This document shows positions 8,249 to 16,066 of a stretch of DNA of 64,000 bases, piece by piece (position 1 is the stretch's first letter; every line of letters begins with the position of its first letter). The stretch is from Streptomyces sp. R21. Lineage in GTDB: Bacteria; Actinomycetota; Actinomycetes; Streptomycetales; Streptomycetaceae. The stretch is from NCBI RefSeq assembly GCF_041051975.1, contig NZ_CP163435.1, forward strand, positions 682,001 to 746,000, in the 5' to 3' direction. Under the pieces are notes generated by a model. That model had not been told where the DNA came from. It saw only the letters and a program-made list of their open reading frames with translations, and searched no databases. The position numbers were made by a program, and so were the translations under genes.

Positions 8249-9463
8249 ATGACCTCCCCCACACCCACCCCCATATCGGCAGAGCAGATCCCCGTTGTCA
8301 TCGTCGGTGCCGGACCGGCCGGGCTCACCCTCGCCAACATCCTGCGGGACGCCTCCGTCGACTGCGTGGTCCTGGAGACCGAGAGCAGGACGTTCATCGA
8401 GCAGCGGCCCCGTGCGGGGTTCATCGAGGAATGGGCCGTACGGGCACTCCGACAGCGCGGACTGGCCGACCGGCTCGTCGAGCGCGCGCAGGCTCACCAC
8501 GCGTGCGAGTTCCGGTTCGACGGGGCGCGCCACCGGTTCCCGTACGCCAAGCTCTCCGGTGACCGCCATTTCGTCTATCCGCAGCCGCTGTTGGTGACCG
8601 ACCTGGTGCGCGAGTACGCGGACGTGAAGGGTGGCGACATCCGCTTCGGCGTACGCGATGTGCGGCTGCACGACATCGGCACCGACCGGCCCTCGGTGTC
8701 GTACACCGATCCGGAGTCGGGTGAACACCGGCGTATCGCCTGCGCGTTCATCGCCGGATGCGACGGCGCCCGGGGCGTGACCCGCACCTATGTGACGCCG
8801 GGCGGGGGCAGCATCGCCCGCCACGACTACGGGGTCGGCTGGCTGGCCCTGCTGGCCGAGGCGCCGCCGTCGTCCGACTGCGTCGTCTTCGGCATCCACC
8901 CGCGCGGATTCGGCGCCCACATGGCCCGCAGCCCCGAGGTCACCCGCTACTACCTCGAGTGTCCACCCGGCGACGATCCGCAGAACTGGCCGCACGACCG
9001 AGTGTGGTGGGAGCTCCACGCCCGTCTGTCAGTGGACGGCGCCCCGCCGCTGTCCGAGGGCCGGCTGATCGAGAAGCGGGTGCTCGGCATGCACAACTAC
9101 GTGGTCGAGCCGATGGTGTACGGGCGGCTGTATCTGGCGGGCGACTCCGCGCACTTGGTGGCGCCCATCGCGGCGAAGGGCATGAACCTGGCCGTGCACG
9201 ACGCCCTGTTGCTCGCGGACGCGCTGGTGGCGTACCGCGCGGGCGACGACACAGGCCTGCGCGGCTACTCGGCGGCCTGTCTGCGGCGGGTGTGGGAGTA
9301 CCAGGAATTCTCGCAGTGGTTCGCGGAGTTGCTGCACGGCCCCTCGTCGGGCGATCCCTTCCGGGCGGGGTCCGCCACCGCCCGGCTGCGGCGGCTTCTC
9401 GACGCGCCGGGCGCGGCGTCCGCCTTCGCCGAGTCGTACATCGGAAAGGGCTTCACCGGCTGA
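8249..9463 (+). CDS. pobA: 4-hydroxybenzoate 3-monooxygenase (FAD-dependent)
   Basis: A 404-residue flavoprotein hydroxylase that converts 4-hydroxybenzoate to protocatechuate with NAD(P)H and O2, feeding the beta-ketoadipate pathway. The N-terminal dinucleotide motif GAGPAG is at 20-25, a substrate-domain segment follows (RPRAGFIEEWAVRALRQRGL, typical of PobA), and the second FAD motif GDSAHLVAPIAAKGMNLA lies near residue 290. The length matches PobA (about 390-395) plus a short N-terminal extension. I chose ATG 8249 because the upstream open frame lies inside the alginate lyase gene. It probably shares the lyase transcript (17-bp gap). That pairing is unusual, and no protocatechuate dioxygenase genes are in the window. 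Confidence 0.88.
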   Translation: MTSPTPTPISAEQIPVVIVGAGPAGLTLANILRDASVDCVVLETESRTFIEQRPRAGFIEEWAVRALRQRGLADRLVERAQAHHACEFRFDGARHRFPYAKLSGDRHFVYPQPLLVTDLVREYADVKGGDIRFGVRDVRLHDIGTDRPSVSYTDPESGEHRRIACAFIAGCDGARGVTRTYVTPGGGSIARHDYGVGWLALLAEAPPSSDCVVFGIHPRGFGAHMARSPEVTRYYLECPPGDDPQNWPHDRVWWELHARLSVDGAPPLSEGRLIEKRVLGMHNYVVEPMVYGRLYLAGDSAHLVAPIAAKGMNLAVHDALLLADALVAYRAGDDTGLRGYSAACLRRVWEYQEFSQWFAELLHGPSSGDPFRAGSATARLRRLLDAPGAASAFAESYIGKGFTG

Positions 9464-9472
9464 GCGATGTCC

Positions 9473-9495
9473 GGCTCGGTTCGCGCCGCCGAGCC
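9473..9495 (+). terminator. Hairpin after pobA
   Basis: GGCTCGG (9473-9479) and CCGAGCC (9489-9495) form a 7-bp GC stem with a 9-base loop, 10 bases after the pobA stop. It is a plausible terminator but a short one. Confidence 0.5.
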
Positions 9496-9663
9496 ACGCG
9501 GAGAACGGACACCAACCCTCACGCACACGCCCCGATTTTCGCAAGTATGCGCGATTTCAACGCGGTTGCAGGAAAAACAGGCGCCGGATTCGCATTTCTT
9601 TGAACACTCAACGTCACCTCCGCCGTACTTCCGGGAAAGGCATGGGCCGGTGCGCAGCGAGGG

Positions 9664-11322
9664 ATGACCATGGTGAAGGTGCAAGTCTCCACGGAAGAGT
9701 CGGTTGCCGGAAGATACCGGCTGTTGGAGGTCGTCCACCAGGAAGCGGGGCGCCCCGGCTGGCACGGCCAGGACGTCGAGATCGGGCAGCCCGTCGCGGT
9801 GACCCGGTCGCGGCTCCCGGACGACGGGCGGGAGGAGACGGCGCACCGCACCTCCGCACGGATCCTGCGCGAGTCCGAACTCCTCGGCGCCGTCTGCCCC
9901 GGCCGGGTCGCCACGGTCGTCGACGTCGTCCATGACAACGGTGTCCTGTGGACGGTCACGGAGCGGCCCGAAGGCACCCCCCTGGTCGAGCTGTTGCGGC
10001 ACGGTCCCATGGATCCCGGCCGCGTGGCCCGCCTCGGGCTCGGCGTGCTCGACGTCCTGGAGGCCGCCCACCGTGAAGGAGTGACGCACGGCGATCTGAG
10101 CCCCGGTCAGGTGTACGTCCAGGAACGGGGCGGCGTCACGGTGAGCGGGTTCGGGCTGCTGGGTGCCACGTCCTCGCCCCGCGTCACCGCACCGTCGTAC
10201 GCCTCCCCCGAGCAGGCGCGTGGTGAGGGCACCGGGCCAGCGTCGGACCTGTGGACCCTCGGGGCGCTTCTCTACGCCATGGTCGAGGGCCGTCCGCTCT
10301 TCCGGGACCGCGGGCGGCTGTCGGCCACGCTGCGCGCCGTGGACCGGCTTCCGCTGCGACCTCTGCTGAACGCCGGACCACTCGGGCCCGCCATTCAGGG
10401 GCTGCTGCGCAGGGATCCTCTGGAGCGGGTGCCGGAGCCGATCGTGCGTGCGGCCCTCACCCGCATCCTCCGCGACGAAGCCGACACGGGCACCCATGCC
10501 GACGGTTCGGCACCGACCGCCGCTGTGCCGCTCGTGCTGGACACCTACGCCGAGACGCGCCGTTCGGGACGGCAGGGCAGTGGGCGGACGATCAGTCGAC
10601 CCGCGATAATAGGCGTGACCCTGGCCGTCACCGGCGCCTGCTTCGCCGCCGTCACCGCGGCGGGCGGACTGCTCGACCGCTCCTCCTCGGCGTCCGGCCC
10701 CGCTGCCTCGCCCTCCTCCCCCACCTCCAACAGCGCGACCCCCACCCCCAGCGGCGGGAGCGCGGCGCCCGCACCGGCATCACCGACACCTCACTCCCCT
10801 TCGCCATCGCCCTCGCCCTCGCCGACCAGCGCCGCCCCCAAACCCTCCGCCGGAACGGGCCTGCCGTCCGGCTTCCACCAGTACGACGCGCCCCAGGGTT
10901 TCTCCATCGCCCTCCCCGAAGGCTGGAAGCCCCTGCGGATCCACGGATCGTCCAGCCCCTCCTACCGCGTCACCTTCGGCGCGGCCGGCGACGCACGCAC
11001 GCTGGCCGTCACCTACAGCGAACAGCTCGGCCCGGACCCCGTCGCCATCTGGCAGGCCCTGGAACCCTCGCTGCGCAGCGAGTCCACCGGCTACGAACGC
11101 ATCGGCGACATCCGTGCCGTGGACTACCGCGGCCACAAGGGCGCCGACATGGAGTGGCTCTTCGAGTCCGACGGGGTCCAGGAGCGCACGTTCGGCCGCG
11201 GATTCCTCCTCGGCGACCACCGGGGCTACTCGCTGCGCTGGACCACTCCGGCCGATGTCTGGAACTCTTCCGCGAACCAGCAGGCGCTGGATGTCTTCCT
11301 CGGGTCCTTCCAAGGGAAGTAG
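9664..11322 (+). CDS. Membrane-anchored serine/threonine pseudokinase with extracellular domain
   Basis: A 552-residue protein with the layout of a Streptomyces receptor-type Ser/Thr kinase: kinase-like domain (about 18-265), juxtamembrane, one transmembrane helix (313-336), a Ser/Pro/Thr-rich linker, and a C-terminal extracellular domain (about 395-552). Catalytic residues are degraded. The VAIK lysine is T47 (VAVTRSR). The HRD loop is HGDLSPGQ, which keeps the aspartate but has Gln for Asn. The DFG aspartate is replaced (GFG at 162-164). The structural SPE and SDLWTLG motifs remain. It therefore probably binds or scaffolds rather than phosphorylates. The start at ATG 9664 gives the usual short lead-in before the glycine-loop region. 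About 200 AT-richer bases upstream could hold its promoter. Confidence 0.88.
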   Translation: MTMVKVQVSTEESVAGRYRLLEVVHQEAGRPGWHGQDVEIGQPVAVTRSRLPDDGREETAHRTSARILRESELLGAVCPGRVATVVDVVHDNGVLWTVTERPEGTPLVELLRHGPMDPGRVARLGLGVLDVLEAAHREGVTHGDLSPGQVYVQERGGVTVSGFGLLGATSSPRVTAPSYASPEQARGEGTGPASDLWTLGALLYAMVEGRPLFRDRGRLSATLRAVDRLPLRPLLNAGPLGPAIQGLLRRDPLERVPEPIVRAALTRILRDEADTGTHADGSAPTAAVPLVLDTYAETRRSGRQGSGRTISRPAIIGVTLAVTGACFAAVTAAGGLLDRSSSASGPAASPSSPTSNSATPTPSGGSAAPAPASPTPHSPSPSPSPSPTSAAPKPSAGTGLPSGFHQYDAPQGFSIALPEGWKPLRIHGSSSPSYRVTFGAAGDARTLAVTYSEQLGPDPVAIWQALEPSLRSESTGYERIGDIRAVDYRGHKGADMEWLFESDGVQERTFGRGFLLGDHRGYSLRWTTPADVWNSSANQQALDVFLGSFQGK

Positions 11323-11364
11323 CGGACGGTCTCGGCGGCTTCTGAATCCGGCCAGCGAATGGCC

Positions 11365-14300
11365 TCAGGTCCGGGCGTCGCAGCAGCCGTCCTGCCGCAT
11401 CAGCCGCCCCACGTCGAGCCAGTCGTCGTGTGCCGCGGTCGCGCGCCGCGCCGACGGCTCGAACGCGGCCACCAACTCCTGTGTCTCGTAAGGGTGCCCG
11501 CCTCGCAGTACGGACACCGTCCGCACCAACGTGTCGAAGTCCTCGAACGGGTCGCCGTCGACGATCGTCAGGTCGGCGAGCCGACCCGGCTGTACGGTGC
11601 CGAGGTGCCGGTCCAGGCCGAACAGCCGGGCAGGGAGCACGGTCGCGGTGCGCAGCGCGGCGGCCGGTGACAGTCCGCCGCGGTGCAGGGCGCGCAGGCC
11701 CAGGTGCAGCGAGAGGCCGACCGGGACGAGCGGCTGGTCCGTGCCGAGGGCGACGATGCCGCCCTCGGCCAGCACGCGCCGGTAGATGTCGGTCTCCGTG
11801 CGCAGGGTGGCCAGTTGGGCCGGAGTGGGCGCCGCCCCGGCAGACTGTCGTACGGCGGCAGTGTCCCACGGCGGCATCACCACGGTGACGCGGGGGTCGT
11901 CGGCGAGTGCGGGGTCCGCGCCGAGCAGCGGTGCGGAGGTGAACGGTGTGGCGATGAGCGCGAAGTTCACGCCCCGCGCGCTGTAGATCTCCAGGACGTC
12001 GTCGTACGCGTGCCCCGACGCCGTCACGGCGTGTCCGAACTCGGCGCGCTGGGTGGCCTGCAGATGGGTCGTCAGGTCCTGGCCGACCTGGACGCCCGGG
12101 GACAGGAGGTGGCCGCCCGAGCGCACGCCGAGGCGCTCGTGTGCGAACCGTGCCGCCTCTTCCATCACCCAACTCGGCGCCCGCACATAGGTTTTCACGA
12201 AGTCCCAGTCGAGGGCGGCGCCGCGTTCGAGGGTGCGCCGCAGCCCCTCCTCGGTGCGATGGGCTCGCCCCATGCTGTACGCGACGCGGGAGCCGTCGAG
12301 CAGCTCGCCGGTCGTCAGCAGGCGTGGTCCCGCGAGTTGGCCGGTGGCCACCGCCTCCCGGATGCGGGCCTGTTCGTAGGCGAAGCCGCCCAGGGAGACT
12401 GCGGTGGTGATGCCGTAGGTGAGCTGGCCGACGGTCTGGCGCCCGCCGTAGGTGCTCTGCCACGGGTGGGTGTGCGTGTCCCACAGCCCCGGAACGACGG
12501 TCCGCTGCGAGGCGTCGACCTTCCGCAGCGCGCCGCGGCCGCCGGCGCGGTGCGGCTCGACGGCGGTGATCCGTCCGGCACGGACGACGATGTCGACGTC
12601 GTCGCGCACCGTTTCGCCGGTGCCGTCCCACAGTCGTCCGGCATGCACCACGGTGTCGACGGGGGCAGGCCTGCGCTGGTCCAGCGGCACGCGTACGGTG
12701 CGGGCGGCGCCGCCGTCGACGCCGATCAGCCGGAGCCGGCCGGCCGACAGGTACAGCAGTGTCTTCGCGTCCCCGGACCAGGTGGGGTGGTCGGCCGGTT
12801 CGCTGGTGAGGGTGCGCAGCGCGCCGCGCGGGGTGCCGTCGGGTGCGACGGGCAGCAGGCAGAGCGCGGATTCCACGACGACGGCCATCCAGCGTCCGTC
12901 GGGCGACCAGACGGGCCCGGAGTCGTAGCGGTCGGCGAGGCAGACATGGGGCGCGACGGCGTGCAGTCGGTCGGTTCCGGTCGTGGTGTCGACGATCCGG
13001 ATGAGGTTGTAGCCCTCCCGGAAGCGGAGGTTGAGGCGCCCGCGGTCGCACAGGGCGAGGTAGCGGCCGTCGGGCGACCAGCTCGGCCGGCCGGGCAGTC
13101 CGCCTCCGCCGAGGGGTGTGACGAGGACGCGTTCCTCGCCGGTCGCCAGCTCGCGGACGACGAGCCGGCCGGTCATGTCCAGGCAGGCGAGCCGGGTGCC
13201 GTCGGGTGAGAGCGCCGGATGGACCCGGCCGCCCGTGGCGAGCGGGGTCTCCGCGCCCGTGGCGAGATCACGCCGGTACACGCCGAGCAGGCCGTCGCGG
13301 TCGTCGGCGTACAGCAGGGAGCGTCCGTCGCGCGCCCACACCGGTGCGAGCAGATAGCGGGTGACCGCGGACTGCCGCAGCCGCTCGGGCAGGCGTCCGC
13401 CCGAAGTTCCGGCGAGCCACAGCGAGTTGAGGGCGGCGAACACGATGTGCCGGCCGTCGGGGGACAGCGCGGGCAGATGGATGCCGCGCACCGGCCGCAC
13501 CCGCTCCTCCCCGAGGTCGTACTCCTTGACCCGGTATCTGGGCCGGTCCACGGGCAGCGCCCCCTCGAAGGGGACCGTCTCCGTCTCCGCCGGCTCCTGC
13601 GGCCGTACGAGGGTGAAGTGGCCGTCCACGGTGAGCAGCAGCCGGCCGTCCGCGGTCCAGCGTGGGGGTACGGGGGCGATGTCTCCGGTGACCGGCACGG
13701 GTGTGCCGTCGACGACGAGTGTGCAGGCGCCGTTCGGGGCCGCCGTGGTGCGCAGATAGGCGAGGCGTCGGCCGTCCGGTGCCAGGGCCGGGGTCATGAC
13801 CTGCGCCGTCTCGGTCTCGGTGTGCTCGACGACGACCGGCCCGGTGCCGTCGGCCGGGACGGCGGCGACGGTGCGGGCGTCCACGCCGAGCCCGAACGGT
13901 GTGGTGACGGCCTTGGCGCGCACGAAGAGGATCCGTCGCCCGTCCGGTGACCAGGTGGGGTCGAAATCCTCCCAGGGCCCGTCCTGGAGGGGGCCGTCCT
14001 GCCCGGACAGCCCGGTGACGCGGGTGAGTTCACCGCTTTCGAGGTCCAGGACGTGAATGCGGTACGGGCTGCCGGTCACCGGGTCGCCGCCGCGCTCGGA
14101 GGCGAAGGCGAGCCGGGTGCCGTCCGGTGACCAGGCCGGGCCGCGGTCGTCCCACGGGCCGTCGGTGCGCTGCTGTACGTCCGATCCGTCGGGGCGCATG
14201 GTCCACACGTGGAAGCCGCCGCCCTGGTAGGCGCAGAACGCGATGAGTTCACCGTGCGGGGCGTGCACGGGACGGTTGGGTTCGAGGCCGGCCGGGGTGA

Positions 14301-14565
14301 GGGGCACGGCCGTGCCTCCGGCGCGCGGCAGCGACCACAGGACGTTCTGGATCTCGGCGATCAGCCGGTCGCCGCCCGGTGAGAGTGTCGCCGCCCCGTT
14401 GGTGGCTTCGGTGAAGGTCAGGAAGAGCCCGGCGCGGGTCCGTGCCGCGGCCGGTGCGGTGCCGAGAGCGGCGGCGGCGCCCGTGGCGCCTGCGGCGGCG
14501 AGCAGTTGACGTCGGGAGAGGGACAGCGGGAGGGACGGAGCGGTGCTGCTGCGGTCACGGTCCAT
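11365..14565 (-). CDS. Tat-exported TolB-type beta-propeller/amidohydrolase fusion protein
   Basis: A 1066-residue protein. The N-terminus SLSRRQLLAAAGATG is a twin-arginine signal. Residues of about 45-640 contain many PD40/TolB-like repeats (W-SPDGRR-I-L-F, AWSPDGTRLAFAS and similar), forming one or two beta-propellers. Residues of about 655-1040 are a metal-dependent amidohydrolase: an N-terminal strand VDTVVHAGRLWDGTG, the metal motif D-T-H-T-H-P near 695, LGTDQP late in the domain, and the closing GRLADLTIVDGDP. The family hydrolyses imidazolonepropionate, dipeptide-like or cyclic amide substrates; the substrate here is unknown. It lies 105 bp downstream of the graspetide maturase on the same strand, so a role in processing or resistance is possible but unproven. 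Confidence 0.85.
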   Translation of the reverse strand: MDRDRSSTAPSLPLSLSRRQLLAAAGATGAAAALGTAPAAARTRAGLFLTFTEATNGAATLSPGGDRLIAEIQNVLWSLPRAGGTAVPLTPAGLEPNRPVHAPHGELIAFCAYQGGGFHVWTMRPDGSDVQQRTDGPWDDRGPAWSPDGTRLAFASERGGDPVTGSPYRIHVLDLESGELTRVTGLSGQDGPLQDGPWEDFDPTWSPDGRRILFVRAKAVTTPFGLGVDARTVAAVPADGTGPVVVEHTETETAQVMTPALAPDGRRLAYLRTTAAPNGACTLVVDGTPVPVTGDIAPVPPRWTADGRLLLTVDGHFTLVRPQEPAETETVPFEGALPVDRPRYRVKEYDLGEERVRPVRGIHLPALSPDGRHIVFAALNSLWLAGTSGGRLPERLRQSAVTRYLLAPVWARDGRSLLYADDRDGLLGVYRRDLATGAETPLATGGRVHPALSPDGTRLACLDMTGRLVVRELATGEERVLVTPLGGGGLPGRPSWSPDGRYLALCDRGRLNLRFREGYNLIRIVDTTTGTDRLHAVAPHVCLADRYDSGPVWSPDGRWMAVVVESALCLLPVAPDGTPRGALRTLTSEPADHPTWSGDAKTLLYLSAGRLRLIGVDGGAARTVRVPLDQRRPAPVDTVVHAGRLWDGTGETVRDDVDIVVRAGRITAVEPHRAGGRGALRKVDASQRTVVPGLWDTHTHPWQSTYGGRQTVGQLTYGITTAVSLGGFAYEQARIREAVATGQLAGPRLLTTGELLDGSRVAYSMGRAHRTEEGLRRTLERGAALDWDFVKTYVRAPSWVMEEAARFAHERLGVRSGGHLLSPGVQVGQDLTTHLQATQRAEFGHAVTASGHAYDDVLEIYSARGVNFALIATPFTSAPLLGADPALADDPRVTVVMPPWDTAAVRQSAGAAPTPAQLATLRTETDIYRRVLAEGGIVALGTDQPLVPVGLSLHLGLRALHRGGLSPAAALRTATVLPARLFGLDRHLGTVQPGRLADLTIVDGDPFEDFDTLVRTVSVLRGGHPYETQELVAAFEPSARRATAAHDDWLDVGRLMRQDGCCDART

Positions 14566-14670
14566 GACAGAGCACGCTTGCTCATCGCGAAGCCCGTGAG
14601 CAACACCCCTTTCACGCCAAACGGGTGGGACCTGCCTCGGTCCGGCCGGCGCCGGGTCGCCGACGGCCCG

Positions 14671-15627
14671 TCAGGCCCGGAGTTGCGGCGAACGGCGGTC
14701 GACTCTCCGTTGCGACAGCCAGAGCGCGACCTCTTCGGCGATGGGTTGCCCGGTCTCCAGTTCGACGAAGCCGAACTGCCCTCCCTGGTTGCCCTCCAGG
14801 AACCACCACACGCCGTCCTCGTCCTCCGCGAAGTCGAAGGCGGCGTACGCGAGTCCGGCCAGGGCCAGATAGTCGTGGACCGAGCGGGCGATGCGGTCGG
14901 GCACCACCGCGGTCTCCCAGAGGTGCCCCGTGTCACCGAAGCGACCGTCCACCTGCCCGGGTCCGGCGGCCTTGCGGGCCGCGAACATCCGTGGGCCGAT
15001 GCATGTCAGCCGGATGTCCGCGCGCTTGGGGATGTACTGCTGGAGCAGCGCCGGGCCGGCCGCGACGCCGGAGAAGTCCGCGTCGGGGCCGATCAGAGTG
15101 GTCGGCAGGGCCACCGGAGGGTCACCGGGCGGTGGCCCCGAGGCCGACTTCACCACCACGTCCCGGTACTCCTCCACGAACTGCTGGGCCACCTTCGGAG
15201 AGGTGGTGAAGACGGTGGGCGGCATGGCGAAGCCGCTGCGCTGGGCGACCCTCAACTGCCAGGGCTTGTGGCGGGCTTGCTCTGCACGGCGGGGATGGTT
15301 CATCCACCGGGTCGAGGCGGAGTAGAGCATGCCGAACAGCGCCTGCCCGGTCTCGGCGGTCAGCCATGGCGAGGGCTCCGGCGCGTGGGCCGCCGGCTCG
15401 CCCGGCCGGCGCAGCCAGACGGACCGCAGGCCGCCCATGCTGAGCACATGGCCGTTGACCGACAGATAGCCGTCGAAGTCGCCGTGCGCGTAGTCGGCGG
15501 ACAACACCGCCTTGCCGGGCAGGTCGGCCGGGTCCAGACGCACGACGGGCACGCCCCGCTCATGCAGTTTGGCCACCACCATGTCGGCGGTGACGTCCTG
15601 CTCCGCCGTGAGAATCAGTACGGTCAT
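14671..15627 (-). CDS. tgmB: ATP-grasp RiPP (graspetide) maturase
   Basis: 318 residues with the architecture of the SAV_5884-type ATP-grasp peptide maturases. The N-terminal part (MTVLILTAEQDVTADMVV, followed by RSVWLRRP) is the pre-ATP-grasp region that helps bind the leader peptide. The C-terminal half holds the ATP-grasp core: VVVKSASG as the nucleotide-binding lysine strand, QQYIPKRADIRL, then DFAEDEDGVWWFLEGNQGGQ carrying the Mg-binding acid and Asn (E-x-N). These enzymes activate Asp/Glu side chains as acyl phosphates and join them to Thr/Ser or Lys, making omega-ester or omega-amide macrocycles. The precursor gene tgmA is 15 bp upstream and cotranscribed. Confidence 0.9.
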   Translation of the reverse strand: MTVLILTAEQDVTADMVVAKLHERGVPVVRLDPADLPGKAVLSADYAHGDFDGYLSVNGHVLSMGGLRSVWLRRPGEPAAHAPEPSPWLTAETGQALFGMLYSASTRWMNHPRRAEQARHKPWQLRVAQRSGFAMPPTVFTTSPKVAQQFVEEYRDVVVKSASGPPPGDPPVALPTTLIGPDADFSGVAAGPALLQQYIPKRADIRLTCIGPRMFAARKAAGPGQVDGRFGDTGHLWETAVVPDRIARSVHDYLALAGLAYAAFDFAEDEDGVWWFLEGNQGGQFGFVELETGQPIAEEVALWLSQRRVDRRSPQLRA

Positions 15628-15642
15628 GCGCGCGCGGGGCCG

Positions 15643-15834
15643 TCAGTCGTCGAAGTGGGTCTGGGAGCCTGCGGTGGACGTCGTGGTCCCGGCGGCCATG
15701 AGCAGTGCGCGATCGCTGACGGCCGGGCGGCCGTCGGACAGCACGTTCAGTTGCAGCGAGACGTCGTAGTGGTACGGGACAGGTACGGCCGACTGCCCCT
15801 GAGGCAAGGCGTAGTTGAGGGTGAACGGTCGCAC
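15643..15834 (-). CDS. tgmA: Graspetide precursor peptide
   Basis: A 63-residue precursor. I chose GTG 15834 because GGGAGG lies seven bases ahead and the peptide then begins VRPFTLNYALP, the RPF-LNYA leader motif recognised by TgmB-type maturases. The middle contains PYHYD, QLNVLSDGRPAVSD and LLMAAG. The C-terminus GTTTSTAGSQTHFDD is the likely core: a hydroxyl-rich run (four Thr, two Ser) followed by two Asp, suited to side-chain ester links. A longer frame starting upstream (TTG/ATG around 15900) is less likely because it would bury the ribosome site. tgmB follows 15 bp downstream. No adjacent O-methyltransferase, protease or exporter gene is present. Confidence 0.92.
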   Translation of the reverse strand: MRPFTLNYALPQGQSAVPVPYHYDVSLQLNVLSDGRPAVSDRALLMAAGTTTSTAGSQTHFDD

Positions 15835-15884
15835 GAAGGAACCTCCCGTTGTCTCACGATGCTCTGCGCCCACCCGTATACGTG

Positions 15885-16066
15885 TCACGACCGTAAGCAA
15901 TTCATCACTTTCTGACAGATCGGGGTGAAGGTCATCACATCGAGTCGTTTCAGGCTTGCTGGTTTCTGGTGTTCTTTCTTGTCTATCGGCTTTGTTCCGG
16001 CCAAAGCTTCGGCCAATGCTTGATTCTCCGTGACGTCAACGCCGCGTGTACCCAGGAGAGTTCCCG
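15885..16066 (-). other. AT-rich leader/promoter region of tgmA with an ambiguous short frame
   Basis: About 180 bases between the monooxygenase stop and tgmA are clearly AT-richer than the flanks. They probably hold the tgmA promoter. A minus-strand frame crosses it and ends at 15885-15887; it would encode a lysine-rich peptide of roughly 42 residues from TTG 16013, which has GGAGA ahead. Its penultimate codons include TTA, the rare bldA-dependent leucine codon. Third-position bias is not Streptomyces-like, so I regard it as unproven. Confidence 0.4.

Noticed and set aside
9265..10497. 410-residue minus-strand frame across pobA and the pseudokinase
   Set aside because: Antisense shadow crossing two well supported genes and their intergenic region.
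15835..15900. N-terminal extension of tgmA to 15900
   Set aside because: The GGGAGG ribosome site lies inside the extension and the leader motif begins directly at GTG 15834.
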